Of a stretch of 64,000 nt of DNA, positions 10,439 to 20,596 are shown piece by piece. Positions within the stretch are counted from its first letter, which is position 1; each line of letters opens with the position of its first letter. The notes below the pieces were generated by a model. That model saw nothing but the letters and a program-made list of their open reading frames with translations, did no database searches and was not told the DNA's origin. The position numbers and the translations under genes were made by a program. Source of the DNA: Onchocerca lupi (Eukaryota > Nematoda > Chromadorea > Rhabditida > Onchocercidae); the NCBI GenBank assembly GCA_028564675.1, contig JAOVVO010000119.1, forward strand, positions 62,001 to 126,000, written 5' to 3'.

Positions 10439-10504
10439 ATGAAAAAAACATTGGATGAACATGATATAGCAGTAGTAGGTGCTGGCTCTGGCGGAAGATT
10501 CTAA
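10439..10504 (+). other. Short ORF with dinucleotide-binding-like start
   Basis: 22 codons, ATG to TAA, reading MKKTLDEHDIAVVGAGSGG then a stop inside the first minisatellite unit. The DIAVVGAGSGG motif resembles the N-terminal beta-alpha-beta GxGxxG fold of FAD/NAD enzymes. It could be the truncated start of a bacterial oxidoreductase gene interrupted by the repeat. It is too short to be sure. Confidence 0.25.
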
Positions 10505-10758
10505 AAGAGCGAATATTTCTGGAAGATTCCACCAGGAAGATTCTAACAGAGTGAATATGTCTGGAAGATTCCACCAGGAAGATTCTAACAGAGCGAATAT
10601 TTCTGGAAGATTCCGCCAGGAGGATCCTAACAGAGCGAATATTTCTGGAAGATTCCACCAGGAAGATTCTAACAGAGTGAATATGTCTGGAAGATTCTAA
10701 CAGAGCGAATATTTCTGGAAGATTCCGCCAGGAAGATTCTAACAGAGTAAATATGTCT
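10493..10758 (+). repeat. 42-bp minisatellite built from 14-bp modules
   Basis: Units start at 10493, 10535, 10577, 10619, 10661, 10689 and 10731. Full units are 42 bp: a 28-bp part (ggaagattctaacagagygaatatktct) plus a 14-bp part (ggaagattccrcca) that itself echoes the first 14 bp. Units 5 and 7 lack the 14-bp part. Both strands are open through the full units (plus strand repeats a 14-residue QEDSNRxNxSGRFH), but the 28-bp unit shifts frame. Confidence 0.95.
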
Positions 10759-10985
10759 CACGGTTTTTCATATAAAAAGAGCTGTAAAAGCGTTGATTCC
10801 GTTGAGTTTAATGACTGTGTCGGTTCTTTTTGCAGTAGAAAAGGAACAGTTGCATCTTGATTCATGGGTACCACGATTTTATCAGTATGATCAATTGCAG
10901 TAATCATCATATCATGCATGCATTCTCTAATAACTTTTGCATAAACATACAGTAAGCATTTTAAGTCACTACGGAATGTTGCTAC
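10758..10985 (-). pseudogene. Unidentified 75-codon open segment
   Basis: Open on the minus strand between two stop codons, ending in a TGA that touches the edge of the minisatellite. Residues include RSDLKCLLYVYAKVIRE, MMITAIDHTDKIVVPMN and QDATVPFLLQKEPTQ. These look like a genuine protein rather than AT-rich noise. No family recognised; there are no splice sites at the ends. It lies in the bacterial-like block and probably shares its origin. Confidence 0.35.
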
Positions 10986-11140
10986 TCATCATTTCAGCGT
11001 TTTCACGTGAAGCCGAAAGGTTGATCTTTCAAAAATGTGCTAAAATTTTAAATTATGTTCAGTAGATTAAGTAAAACTTGTGCAAAAAACCATCATTGTT
11101 TCAATACAGGAAATAATGAGTTTTTGCATTGCGTGTATGA

Positions 11141-11236
11141 CGTGATATGCTATAAGACAGCTTGCATAATATGCCGTAAGATGGCTTACGTGATATGCCG
11201 TGAGATAGCTTACGTGATATGCTGTGAAATATCTTA
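11141..11236 (+). repeat. 24-bp tandem repeat, four copies
   Basis: Units at 11141, 11165, 11189 and 11213, consensus cgtgatatgccgtragatrgctta with a few substitutions. As the period is a multiple of three the plus strand encodes an 8-residue repeat (VICRxxAY-like), but I see no gene around it. Marks the right end of the higher-complexity block; DNA to the right is AT-rich. Confidence 0.9.
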
Positions 11237-11699
11237 TTCATCTTTTTTTTCCTTATTTTATTATTATAATCAATTTTTTTTTTTTTTTTTAAGAATGATA
11301 CATTTACGAACTAAAAATATTTTTATTTTCAGCTTATTACTGTGATCAATCGTTCTCCAGATTTTATCGATAAAATGTGCGAATCAGTAAAAATGCTTAA
11401 TCAATTTTCTAATTTTTAAAATTTTCAAAATTATCACTAGTAAGTCAAATGTATAAGTAAGTTTAGTTAATTCCTATAATCTTCTTTAAAATTTTCGTCA
11501 TTCAGTGAATAAAATTTCAAAAAGCATAACAATAAGAGTTTTTAGAATTATGAAATTTTTTAAATTCTCTTCGATTTCACTGTTTTGTATTTTGAAATAT
11601 TTGAAACTTTTTAAATTGAACTTGAAATCATGTTCTCGATAGATTTTTCGTAAATCTCATCTCGCTTGTTTGAAAATTATATCGAAGATAGATTTACAG
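11237..11699. other. AT-rich region upstream of mini-collagen
   Basis: No supported exon. It includes an 18-base T run near 11273-11290. The missing first exon and promoter of the plus-strand collagen gene could lie here or within the block further left, but no ATG exon ends in the required phase 2. Confidence 0.4.
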
Positions 11700-12808
11700 G
11701 ATAATAAATGATACGAAAGAAACTACCATCTTCATTATAACAATTTTCCTAATTATTGTGGTGAGCATAAGAATTTATTTCAAAATGGCTTTACTTTCAT
11801 TACTTATCCAATTTTTTATTCAAATTATCAATTTAATTTCAACCATAGCTAATTTATTTCAGTTTTACAGGTTGATATTTCTACTGTTTTGACAGCAAGT
11901 ATGCATTTTTTTAAAATTCAAATTGTAGAATAAAAATACTTGGAAAAATGTCCCGAGCAGTATTATGCAAATGAGATGATTTCAGATTTCACGCTGCCAT
12001 TAATCCCTATTTCTGAGCTTAAACCTTCAATCTTTTTTTCCGGAGACTTGAGAAGAGATCAAATCTTAGCTGATAAAAGATAAAAAAAAAAGACGAAAAC
12101 TGATAAAAGTCTGACAAAAATGTTTTCATCCCATAGAAAAAGTTAACTTCTTTGATATATTATCGATCGATTCATTTAATGCTGTTATCATCCTGTTATA
12201 CTTACACAAATCTTCATAAAAACATAGAAATTTCGTTCTATTAAATACTAATATTTTACGATAAATTAATTGGATTTCAACGCATACTGTATTTTTAAAA
12301 TAAAATTCGAATGATTACAGCACCGAAATCTTCGAAGTCCGTAAGCATCGAAGTTGCGGCAAAAACCGTAAAACAAATCATCCCAGCTTCTACAACTCCT
12401 ACCACCATAACCACAGGACAAATCATTGAATCTGAAGCAATTTCAACCATTGCAATGACAGAAAAAAATAAATCGGGCCAAGAATTGGGTGAAAAAAGCA
12501 AAGCACCGAGTGTACCAAAAGAATTTATTGGAGATGATGGCGATATTGGACCACCAGGATCACCTGGACCAAGAGGACCTCAAGGACCTCAGGGTGATCG
12601 TGGTCCACGTGGAAAACAAGGACCTCAAGGAGATCCTGGTCCACCTGGTGATCACTCTATATCACTATCACATGGTACATCTTGTGTTGTTTATAATTCA
12701 TCCGAAAAAGAAGTAAAGATGATCAATTTTGCTTTTCATCTGTTCAAGGATTATTTTGATCTCATCCAGAGAAAAATTAAAAACAAAAAAGCACAGAGCA
12801 TTGAATAA
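11700..12808 (+). CDS. Type II membrane mini-collagen (5' exon not found)
   Basis: Short collagen-like protein. Three exons join in phase: 11700-11760, 11871-11898 and 12321-12808. Exon 1 encodes DTKETTIFIITIFLIIV, a single membrane-anchor helix near the N-terminus, as in nematode membrane-type collagens. A Ser/Thr-rich stalk of about 70 residues follows, then 14 uninterrupted Gly-X-Y triplets (GPPGSPGPRGPQGPQ...GDPGPPGDH). A non-collagen tail holds one Cys (GTSCVVYNSSEKE) and ends at TAA 12806. An in-frame ATG at 12311 lies within the intron just before the acceptor and is not the start. The first retained codon needs two bases from an upstream exon I could not place. A donor-like G/GTACAT at about 12675 could give an alternative end. 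Not a cuticle collagen of usual length (about 300 aa with two long Gly-X-Y blocks). Confidence 0.68.
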
Positions 12809-13554
12809 TTTCAAATTCATAGCAATATTTTTAAATAATTTGATAAAATTTGTTATTTAATGCAAAACCACAAATTTTCAGGTAAATTTATACTGGTGAT
12901 ACCATTTTTCAGTATCATTTATTTTGGTGTAATTCCATAAATGTGATCTCTTTATAGTGTTCATTCATTGTCTAAATTATTTGACTATTTATTAACTTGA
13001 AAATTATCAATTTTAATTGCTCAATATGTTAAATAGAAAGGCATTTTATTATTGTTACATCATTTTTTTTCTCCTAATGCTTTCAATTTAAAATATTAAT
13101 TAATGATAAAAAAAATGATGCATCAAAGATTGACATTATAATGAAATTATTCGAAAGCGAATGAATAAATAATTGTTTGAATGTAAATTCCTTATTTGTC
13201 GAAAAACTTGCTGAAAAATCTATCATATTGCATGATAAAATTGACATCCCTTTTTTTTTCAACTTTTTTTTTTTCCTATTTTGTTGATTTATGACATTGA
13301 ATTAATAAGAATTGTTTAACGGAAAACGCGCACGCAGCCAAATTCTAAATTACAATATTGTATTCCAATCGTATTCATTATACCGCATTATTTGATGTTT
13401 TTGCTATTCTATATTGGTTAATTTTCAAATTATAATAAATTTCGATAAAATGTCCATGCAATTTTTTTTTTTTTTACGAAAATCAAGAAGAATTGAGTAT
13501 AAAATGCAAATAATTTATGAAAAGTTAGAGAAGCTTTTGAGGAGAACAAATTCG
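12809..13554. other. Intergenic, collagen 3' flank to retrotransposon edge
   Basis: AT-rich, with T runs at about 13253 and 13463. An AATAAA at about 13163 is a possible poly(A) signal. No exon or RNA gene supported. Confidence 0.5.
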
Positions 13555-13555
13555 A

Positions 13556-14768
13556 TCATGTTATGTGTTCAGGATCTATCACGCAGCGTGGAATATCCTT
13601 GACTTTTGTTGGCGATCGACTTACGAGGATTTTCCATGTCTCAATGTCGTCGTTCTCCAACGATTGGTCCCAGGATAATTTCCTTTTCCAAAGAGCTTGT
13701 AGGAATAGTTTAAATAATAGCATCGATGGAATTAAAAATCCCAATGGATCATGGTGCGAAGCGATGAATTTTAAAATTGTCCTTTTTGTTAGGGTTTGGT
13801 TATTCCATGGCCTTAAAGTTATTCCAATAGAATCAATGGCTGGATTCCTTTATACCGAGGATTTTTTTCGTTTTTCTTACTTTTGGTCGGTAATTTTTAG
13901 GTATAAGTTCATTGAATTCATTGTCATTTGAAAAGAATTCTCGTATATTCATTGAGGCGTTTTTGAAAATATCTTTCATTTCATTGTAAATTTTGATTGC
14001 ATCTTGCGTTCCACTTACGAGCAATATGACATTATCGAAATAGAGATTTTTTTTTATTTCTAAAGCGGTTTTACTGCCGTAAGTTTCTAAATGATAATTG
14101 AGTGTAGCTGAAAGTAAGAAGGAAGAAGCTATTACTCCAAACGGTACTCTTTGAAACCGGTAACATACCAAATTTTCCTTTGTAATTTCCCCTTGAATGT
14201 CCTTTAGCCATAAGAATCGAGTGCAATTCCTCTCCGACGGATGTAATTCCAATTGCAAAAAAGCCTTTTCTATATCTGCCATTATGAAAATTTTCATCAT
14301 TCTGAGACGGAGCAAAACACCGGCTAAATCAGGTAACGTAATGGGACCACGGTACAACACATTATTCAGACTTTTTTCTCCTTTAATGTGGGCTGAAGCA
14401 TCGTAGACAATTCGTAATTTTGTAGTTGCCTTTGCTGGGGTTAATACTTCATGATGAGGCAAATAATGTATAATACCTTCTTGATCCATATTTGTTATCA
14501 CTTTCTCAATAATTTTAGGTTGTAATTGCTCCTTGATTATCTCGTTATAACGTTCGAGCAAAGATTGATTGCTTTGAAGTAGTTTGATTAGCGTCTTTAA
14601 TCGTCCATAGCAAAGACCATAATTATCTTGTAAGTTAACTTTTGAATCTTTCCATGGCCAACAAACTTGATACCTGTTGTTTTCTTTGGTAATACAATTT
14701 TTAAATTGTTCCAATGCCTTCTCGTCATCTTGGTCATTTGGTTGTTCTTGAATCCCTATTACCTCCAA
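13556..14768 (-). pseudogene. Pao/BEL reverse transcriptase remnant
   Basis: RT and the segment just after it, in two frames: 14768-13833 and 13744-13556. Family blocks are LPHHEVLTPAKATTKLRIVY then DASAHIKG...SLNNVLYRGP, FIMADIEKAFLQLELHP with the first catalytic Asp, and RFQRVPFGVIASSFLL. The metal-binding box normally YVDD or FVDD reads YFDN here, so the second essential Asp is lost. After the frameshift, the block starting MGFLIPSMLLFKLFLQALW matches the Pao post-RT 'DPLGFLSP' region. Enzymatically dead as it stands. Confidence 0.88.
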
Positions 14769-14771
14769 TTT

Positions 14772-16701
14772 TCAAAATTGATCAATGTCTGGATTAGTAA
14801 TAATAGCGGTTGCGTTGATAGAATTAATATTAAAACTATCAGATTCACAAGACATATTGGTATATCCATAACCTGTTATTATAGGTCCGACATTAGTTTG
14901 AAGTAGATAGAATCCTGATGACATACGATGGCATTTTGTACGGTTGCATAAATTCGAGGAAATAATCATTTCCGATTTTAATGTCGGGTCTTCTCCAAAA
15001 CCCTTCCGACTCATCTAATTGCTTCTGACGTGATATAATTTATATCATAAGAAGTTGGAGCAATAATATGTAATTTCTCTGTTAAAATATTTATGATTTT
15101 AGGTTCTAAAGTTCTTATTCGGATTGGTTACCGAAAGAAAAGAGTTTTAATTCTTCCTTCGTAGTTTCGGTTAGACTTAAACGATTGGCTAGCTTTTTTG
15201 ATACAAAAGATGTCTGGGAACCTGGATCAAATAATACTAGTGCTTCTTCTTGAATCCTCAGCTGATTTGGGTTAACTGCTTCAATTTCTTTGTACATTAA
15301 TAAAACCTTCCTACTTTGATGGTTGACTTGTTGATTTGGTGAATTTATAATAATTGTTGAATTTGCTTCTTCTTTGTTGGGACCATTATTGATAAAGCCA
15401 TATTTCTTGTAGCACAACGCCGTATTGTGTTGGCCATTGCAGTGGAAACATATACGTTTCTTTTGTTTGCAATTACTTGTTGCATGGTTCGTGCGGAAAC
15501 AGTTAGTGCATGCCTTGAGCTGCTTCAAGCGTTCGAATCGTTGTTTAGCCGTGATAAAATTTGGGCATTCATTATCCCAGTGATTTTTGTTACAAAATAT
15601 GCACGGTCTTTTTTCTTTGTTAAACTTCGTTTTATTACTTGATTGAAGGTTTCTCGCCTCAGTTGATTGTTTTGTTATGAATAAGGCGGAGGTTCCTCTC
15701 CCCTTTTGAAAATGAGGTACTTTTCTTGGAATTGTTTCCTGTTGGGAAATTTGATTCCTATTTACTTCTTCATTTCTCTGAATTAATGTCGTTAGAAATT
15801 TTCGTAAACTACTTACTGTCCAAGTTCCTCTCTCTGTTTTCATCTGATTGAGTCTACTTTCGATCATTACTTCAATACTGAAATGTTCCAGATTCTCGCC
15901 CAATGCTTCTAACTGTCGAAGGATTTTTTCCATCGCTTCGACTTTTGATTTCCATTCTTTGTCATTCCGTTGAATGGAATGGAATTCGTTATATAACGAT
16001 TCCTTGATAGCAGCAGGATTACCATATTTATCGATTAAAACCTGTCTCATTGATTCATAATTCTCTGGAGCTACTTCAAACTCTCCTATAGCCTCCGATG
16101 CTTCTCCTTTTAAACATGAAATCAAATAAGTAAGCTTTTGAATGATTGGAATTTCCTGAAGATGTATAGCTGCATTAAAGTTATTCCAAAATTCTCGCCA
16201 CAGCTTTAGATCTCCACTAAAAGTTGGTAGTGGTAACTGTGGTAAATTGATTGTTGAATGGTAGGTGGATGAGGGTTTCGTCAATTCTTTTTCTTTAACA
16301 ACCGTCAACTTTTCTTGTTGAAGAGCTAATTCCAAATCATCATAATATGAATTTAAGGTAATGATAGTTTCCTTACTATTATTAATCATGTGTAAAATAC
16401 CTTGTTTATCGTTGACCATTTCCTCGTACTTTCCGTCTTCCTCTTTCTTTGTTGCTTTCGTAGTTTGCTGTAAAATAAGGTCCAGCCATTTTTGGTTGAT
16501 TGTTTCCAACATTCCAACAAATGTTTCGAGTCGCTTAATTTTATCCTTGACGATCCGTTTCTTAATTTCGTATTACTTTTTCTGCTCTTCTAGCGGCTGG
16601 TTTCGATCTGGTATTGATAAATCAAGTCCCTTGATTTCTTCTAGGAGTTCGATTACTCTACCAATTGTTGGTTGTGCTGATTGATTAAGAGAGGTCGACA
16701 T
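14772..16701 (-). pseudogene. Pao/BEL gag-protease remnant
   Basis: Starts at ATG 16701, four bases beyond the primer-binding site. After 42 codons a TAA (16575-16573) interrupts the frame, which then continues to a second stop at 15117. Gag runs to about 15640, followed by three CCHC zinc knuckles (CIFCNKNHWDNEC, CTNCFRTNHATSNC, CFHCNGQHNTALC), as typical for Pao/BEL. The protease region has LFDPGSQTSFVSKKL; the usual D-S/T-G catalytic triad reads D-P-G. Remnants of the protease-to-RT linker continue to 14772 through a frameshift and further stops. Confidence 0.88.
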
Positions 16702-16704
16702 TAT

Positions 16705-16724
16705 GAACCTCACCTCGGGCACCA
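16705..16724 (-). other. Candidate tRNA primer-binding site
   Basis: On the minus strand TGGTGCCCGAGGTGAGGTTC lies directly between the LTR and gag ATG. It starts with the TGG that pairs with a tRNA CCA end, and its complement looks like a tRNA T-arm and acceptor end (GAACCTCACC...CACCA). The donor tRNA species was not determined. Confidence 0.6.
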
Positions 16725-16729
16725 AAAAA

Positions 16730-17190
16730 TAATTATGTGGTGGAAGTTTTTGTTGTAGCGGTGATCCGTGTGTGTGTGTGTGTGTCGGGCGAACTAGTAT
16801 GACGCGAAATAGTACTAGGAGAATTTATTAGTGAATAAGATGATAATAACAATAAAAAAATGAAGAATTATGAAGACGATTGATGGAGATGTAGAAACTG
16901 TCGAACAATGAATTCGTGAGCAATATGGCTGGCTTATATAGTGGTAAGAAGTGGGAGTGATTAAACAGAATTACAATTTTCTCAAGCTATTACAAGATTG
17001 TTGCGTGAGAAAATACATTTAGCATACAGATATGCTAAATGATAAAAAATGAATTACAATTTTCTCAAGCTATTAGAAAATAGTTGCATGGGAAAATACG
17101 TTTTTTTTTTTTTTTTTTTACAGCATACAGATGTGCATGATTAGATATGCTAAATGATTACAAGTTAGATGACGGATTTAACTCTCGACA
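16730..17190 (-). repeat. Single retained LTR of the Pao/BEL element
   Basis: The upstream LTR in element orientation. It probably begins TGTCGAGAGT at 17190 and ends near 16730, just before the primer-binding site. It contains a TATA box (CTATATAAG, around 16940-16932) and, downstream, a poly(A) signal AATAAA (16829-16824), the expected R/U5 order. A (TG)n run at 16770-16786 lies near the end. Inside it an 80-90 bp stretch is duplicated: aattacaattttctcaagct occurs at about 16969 and 17052, each followed by a 'gcatacagat...atgctaaatgat' segment. The outer boundary is inferred; no partner LTR is present for comparison. Confidence 0.6.
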
Positions 17191-18622
17191 TGGGAAAATT
17201 GTAAAAGTTTTTCATAATGAAATGAATCATTTATCTAGAAGATTCTTACAAAATATAATTTTATAACTATCCAATAGAACAATTTTTTATAGTTCTTTGG
17301 GATACAAAAGTTAAGACCATATGGAAGGCATTCCCATTTTTATTTGTTTAAAATTTTATTTTAGTTTTCGCAACTTTCGCGACATTATGCACAGCAGAAA
17401 AGTAGATTAATTTTTGACTGAATCACAATTCTTCGTTATTTACAATTTTTGACTGAATCGTAATTCTTATTTACGAAAAAGAATCATATGTTTTTTTTTT
17501 TAATAATTAATTTCTTCCATTTCTAATATTTGTTTGAAAAAGTTTCGAATTATAGAATTAGCAAATTTAAAATTAAATTTCTTCCAATGAAAACAAACTG
17601 CAGAAAGATCAACGGATTAATCGCTATATACAAGACTTGGAATAATTGCAAAATGGTTAAAAAAAAAATGATTTCTTAATAATATCTTTTATAGAGTTTA
17701 GATTGATGAATTTGAAGATAATTCTTCCCAAGAAATCAAAAATAGTTAAATCAGAGATAATCAATTTAGTCTATTGATAAGGCAGCAGATTCACAACTTT
17801 TGACAAGAAATTTGGAAAGATAAAATTCAAATATTTGAACATGTAAATAATATTGCAGTCTTCAGCCTCATTATGATCTTTTTGTGACCTTTAATTCATG
17901 TATTTATGTCCATATTTTTAGAAATATTTATTTATATATTAGATGTACGAATGATATATATTGATGCATTTAGTATGAATAATATTTCATATATTTATGT
18001 ATGAATCATATTTATTTCCTTATATATACATAATATTTCATAACAGAGAGGAAGAATTAAAAATGATGAGAATGGCAAAAAAAAAAAAAAAAATGAAAAT
18101 GAAAAAACTGATATCATCAAAGATAATGATAGCTGATTGATATCATAAAGTGATATCACGCTGATATCATTGTCGATACTGATATCATGGAAGTTATTAA
18201 AATTCCTGTTTTCTTTAATTCATTTCTTTCTGAAATTTTTTTCCAGAAATTATTTACATAATTATTTTGCAAACCGAGCAGATTATTAACTATATAAGTG
18301 CATGTTTTGATTTATCACGATGAAATGATATTATTGAAATAGCACTAAATATTTTGGTTTGTGATAATCAAGTGGAAGTGATGAAAACTTTGTATGTATT
18401 AGAATTTTTTGAAAAATCAGACAGAAATCATTTTTCGAAAAAAAAAAAAGACGACACTTCTGATTAAAAATTATAAAAAATAAAAGGTTAAAAAACTTTT
18501 GATTAAAAAAAAAAAAAAAGAAAACTATGAGATAGGAATTTCGGCACTTCAATTTCTTTGAATTATTATCAGTAATTATACGAATTATGAGGATTAATGA
18601 AAGCACCAATTAATAATATCAA
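17191..18622. other. AT-rich intergenic region
   Basis: No supported gene. Several A/T homopolymers (17491, 18077, 18508) and a run of gatatca-type repeats at about 18108-18188 (gatatcat recurring five times). Confidence 0.5.
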
Positions 18623-19311
18623 TTACCTTTCAGATTTACCTTTCGGACCTCGAGGTCCTTTTTCACCAGTTTCCCCTCTATCTCCTCGAGGACCTTTAGG
18701 TCCAACACGACCTGGCTTACCTTCTGGTCCAGGATCGCCTCGTGGACCTTTAGGACCTTTAACATATTTAACGGCGACGCATGAAACCTAGAAAATGAAG
18801 AAAGTCATTTTACATAATCATTTATGAATATATAGGTGGAAAGAAAAAGGAAAGATAGAGAAAAAGAGAGAGAGTGAAATTCATTAGAAAGTTCAAAATT
18901 TACCAAAATAAATTAAAAAAAACAAAATATGCACACAAGTTATTATTAAAACAACAAAGTCACGATCCTATTTTTCGGTACGATTGTGAAATTTCTTGAA
19001 AATCGATTTTGAATTTCGTTTGAATGAATAAAAACATATTTAAATATGATGGAAATTATTTTTAGAATGAAGAAAGCAAAGATCTTTCGGACTTATTTGC
19101 GATGCCAATTAAATACAAATTTATTTTTCCAGCTGTTTGGTTTAGTTAGATATGATCAACATCATTGGTCATGTCCATTATTCTAGAAAATTCTCTAGAA
19201 ATTATTTAAGGACAATTTCAGGTCTCTTTTCTGATAGCAAAAAAATTGTTTAATTAGACTTACAGCAAGCAGAGAAATGAACAAGAAGCAAATAACTGCA
19301 ATATTTTTCAT
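18623..19311 (-). CDS. Secreted mini-collagen, 70 aa
   Basis: Two exons: 19311-19264 and 18787-18623, both in phase. Exon 1 is a signal peptide (MKNIAVICFLFISLLA) ending at a good GTAAGT donor. Exon 2 opens VSCVAVKYVK with one Cys, then has exactly 14 Gly-X-Y triplets (GPKGPRGDPGPEGKPG...KGPRGPKGKS), then ER and TAA at 18625-18623. The stop lies within a possible GTAATT donor, so a spliced extension cannot be excluded, but I found no matching downstream exon. The peptide is very basic and too short for a cuticle collagen. It could assemble only as a short triple helix. Confidence 0.7.
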
Positions 19312-20174
19312 TTTCTCTTTTTTTTACTGAAATTAAAGTATTTTAATGAAATGCAAATATCAATTTTAAATTCAAACATTCGAATTGATTAGAAAACAGG
19401 AAATTTCTATCGTCTAAATGGCATATTATAATTTAAATGATAAAAAGTAATAAAAATTAATAATATTTATTTGCAGCAGCTTATTAAATCCCTTTAAAGA
19501 ACATATGATCTAATCTCGGAATATTCTACAAATCATAATATACTTTATCATCTCGAACTTATCAGATGGAAATATCCGGGAAAAAGAAAAACGGGACTAA
19601 TTAATAAATTAGATTTTGAAGTACGAAGGAACCAACCTCTTAGGGTCACCAACTTAACTGCTAATTAAAATTCAATGTTTAAATATTCTTTTTTAATTTC
19701 CTCATTGTGACGGAAAATTTGCATATTTTACATTCAACACGTTGACAATAACGAATGAATTTTTCAAATTGCTCAAATTATTTAACAATCGATGCAAATA
19801 TATTATTTTCTTTTTCAAAGCATTCTGATTGAAAAACAATATATATCGTATAATTTTCGCAATTATTGCAAATATTTCCTTCAATATTTAAAATATCCAT
19901 TTAAATAAATAATTCACTTCATATCTTCTCCATCTATTTGCTTTACTATTTTTGCATTTATTGATTGATATTATTTAAAATTTGAGAAAAGTTACATTTT
20001 GCCTAACATTTCATTCACTTTAATGTTTTTTGATATTATAAAACTTTATTTGTCGTATCATTCACAATTGGACACTTCATAGATGGGGCATTTATTGGAG
20101 AAAATGCGAAAAAAAACTTAAGTTTGCAAAAAATTGCGAGATTCATTTCAATCAAAATTCAATTAATTTATCAG
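19312..20174. other. Upstream region of secreted mini-collagen
   Basis: AT-rich DNA with no supported exon; probably holds the promoter of the minus-strand mini-collagen. Confidence 0.45.
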
Positions 20175-20406
20175 TTTGCTTGGTATCACTTCGGCATTCA
20201 TATCATTCGGTTCCTTGGTAGCACCATCTTATGGTTCGATCCTCTATTTAATAGCCGTAAAATCGATATCATTCCTAATTTTATCGATGATATGTCTTTT
20301 TGATCGATTCAAGGTTTTCATGGTCATTCAACCGAAAGCCAATAAACAAATAAAAACAACCGATGAACGGATGCAAAGTACACCAATATGGTGTCTATTT
20401 TATTGA
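20175..20406 (+). pseudogene. Orphan SLC18 (vesicular amine transporter)-like exon
   Basis: An acceptor TTTATCAG at 20167-20174 opens a frame of 76 codons ending TGA 20404-20406. LGITSAFISFGSLVAPSYGS then ILYLIAVK...FLILSMICLFD and VFMVIQPKA match the stretch of vesicular monoamine transporters covering two membrane helices (VMAT: LGVLVGPPFGSVLYEFVGK...PFLVLAALVLLDG...VLQPS). The GPPFG motif reads APSYG here. No exon for the preceding or following transporter helices is visible on the plus strand within several kb, and the frame runs into a stop rather than a donor. It is therefore probably a stranded or duplicated exon (pseudogene), unless very long introns are involved. Confidence 0.55.
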
Positions 20407-20596
20407 TAAATAAATTGTCATCTGTTCAAATGCTCTTATCATAGCGAATATCAGCTTGGCAAACTTATCTTTTTAATTATTTCTCAATTTTCCTACTAAC
20501 TTTAACATTTTCATTAAATTATGACAATTATTAGTTAGTTGAAATCTTAAATTAAAATTCAGTAATTAATTTAATACATTTATTTTATTGTTTTAT

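Larger units (their letters stand above)
13555..17190 (-). mobile_element. Pao/BEL LTR retrotransposon, dead and 3'-truncated
   Basis: In minus orientation the order is LTR, primer-binding site, gag with zinc knuckles, aspartic protease, reverse transcriptase and the start of the post-RT segment. It stops at about 13555 (last recognisable pol residues around DIPRCV). RNase H, integrase and the 3' LTR are missing. The coding part has at least two frameshifts (between 15115 and 15014, and near 13830) and at least four in-frame stops, and key catalytic residues are changed. It sits between the two mini-collagen genes. Confidence 0.9.

Noticed and set aside
8786..11236. The whole window as bacterial contamination
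   Set aside because: Flanking genes are spliced animal genes with nematode-type introns, and the bacterial-like pieces are short, broken and interleaved with host-like AT-rich DNA.
12489..12716. 75-aa plus ORF rich in His, Leu and Asp
   Set aside because: It is another reading frame of the Gly-X-Y repeat of the membrane mini-collagen.
14197..16684. Several plus ORFs (14197-14406, 15427-15642, 16361-16684)
   Set aside because: Antisense to the Pao/BEL gag and RT remnant; no motifs of their own.
18597..18791. Plus-strand Pro/Gly-rich ORF resembling collagen
   Set aside because: Antisense shadow: the Gly-X-Y periodicity, signal peptide exon and splice sites all lie on the minus strand.
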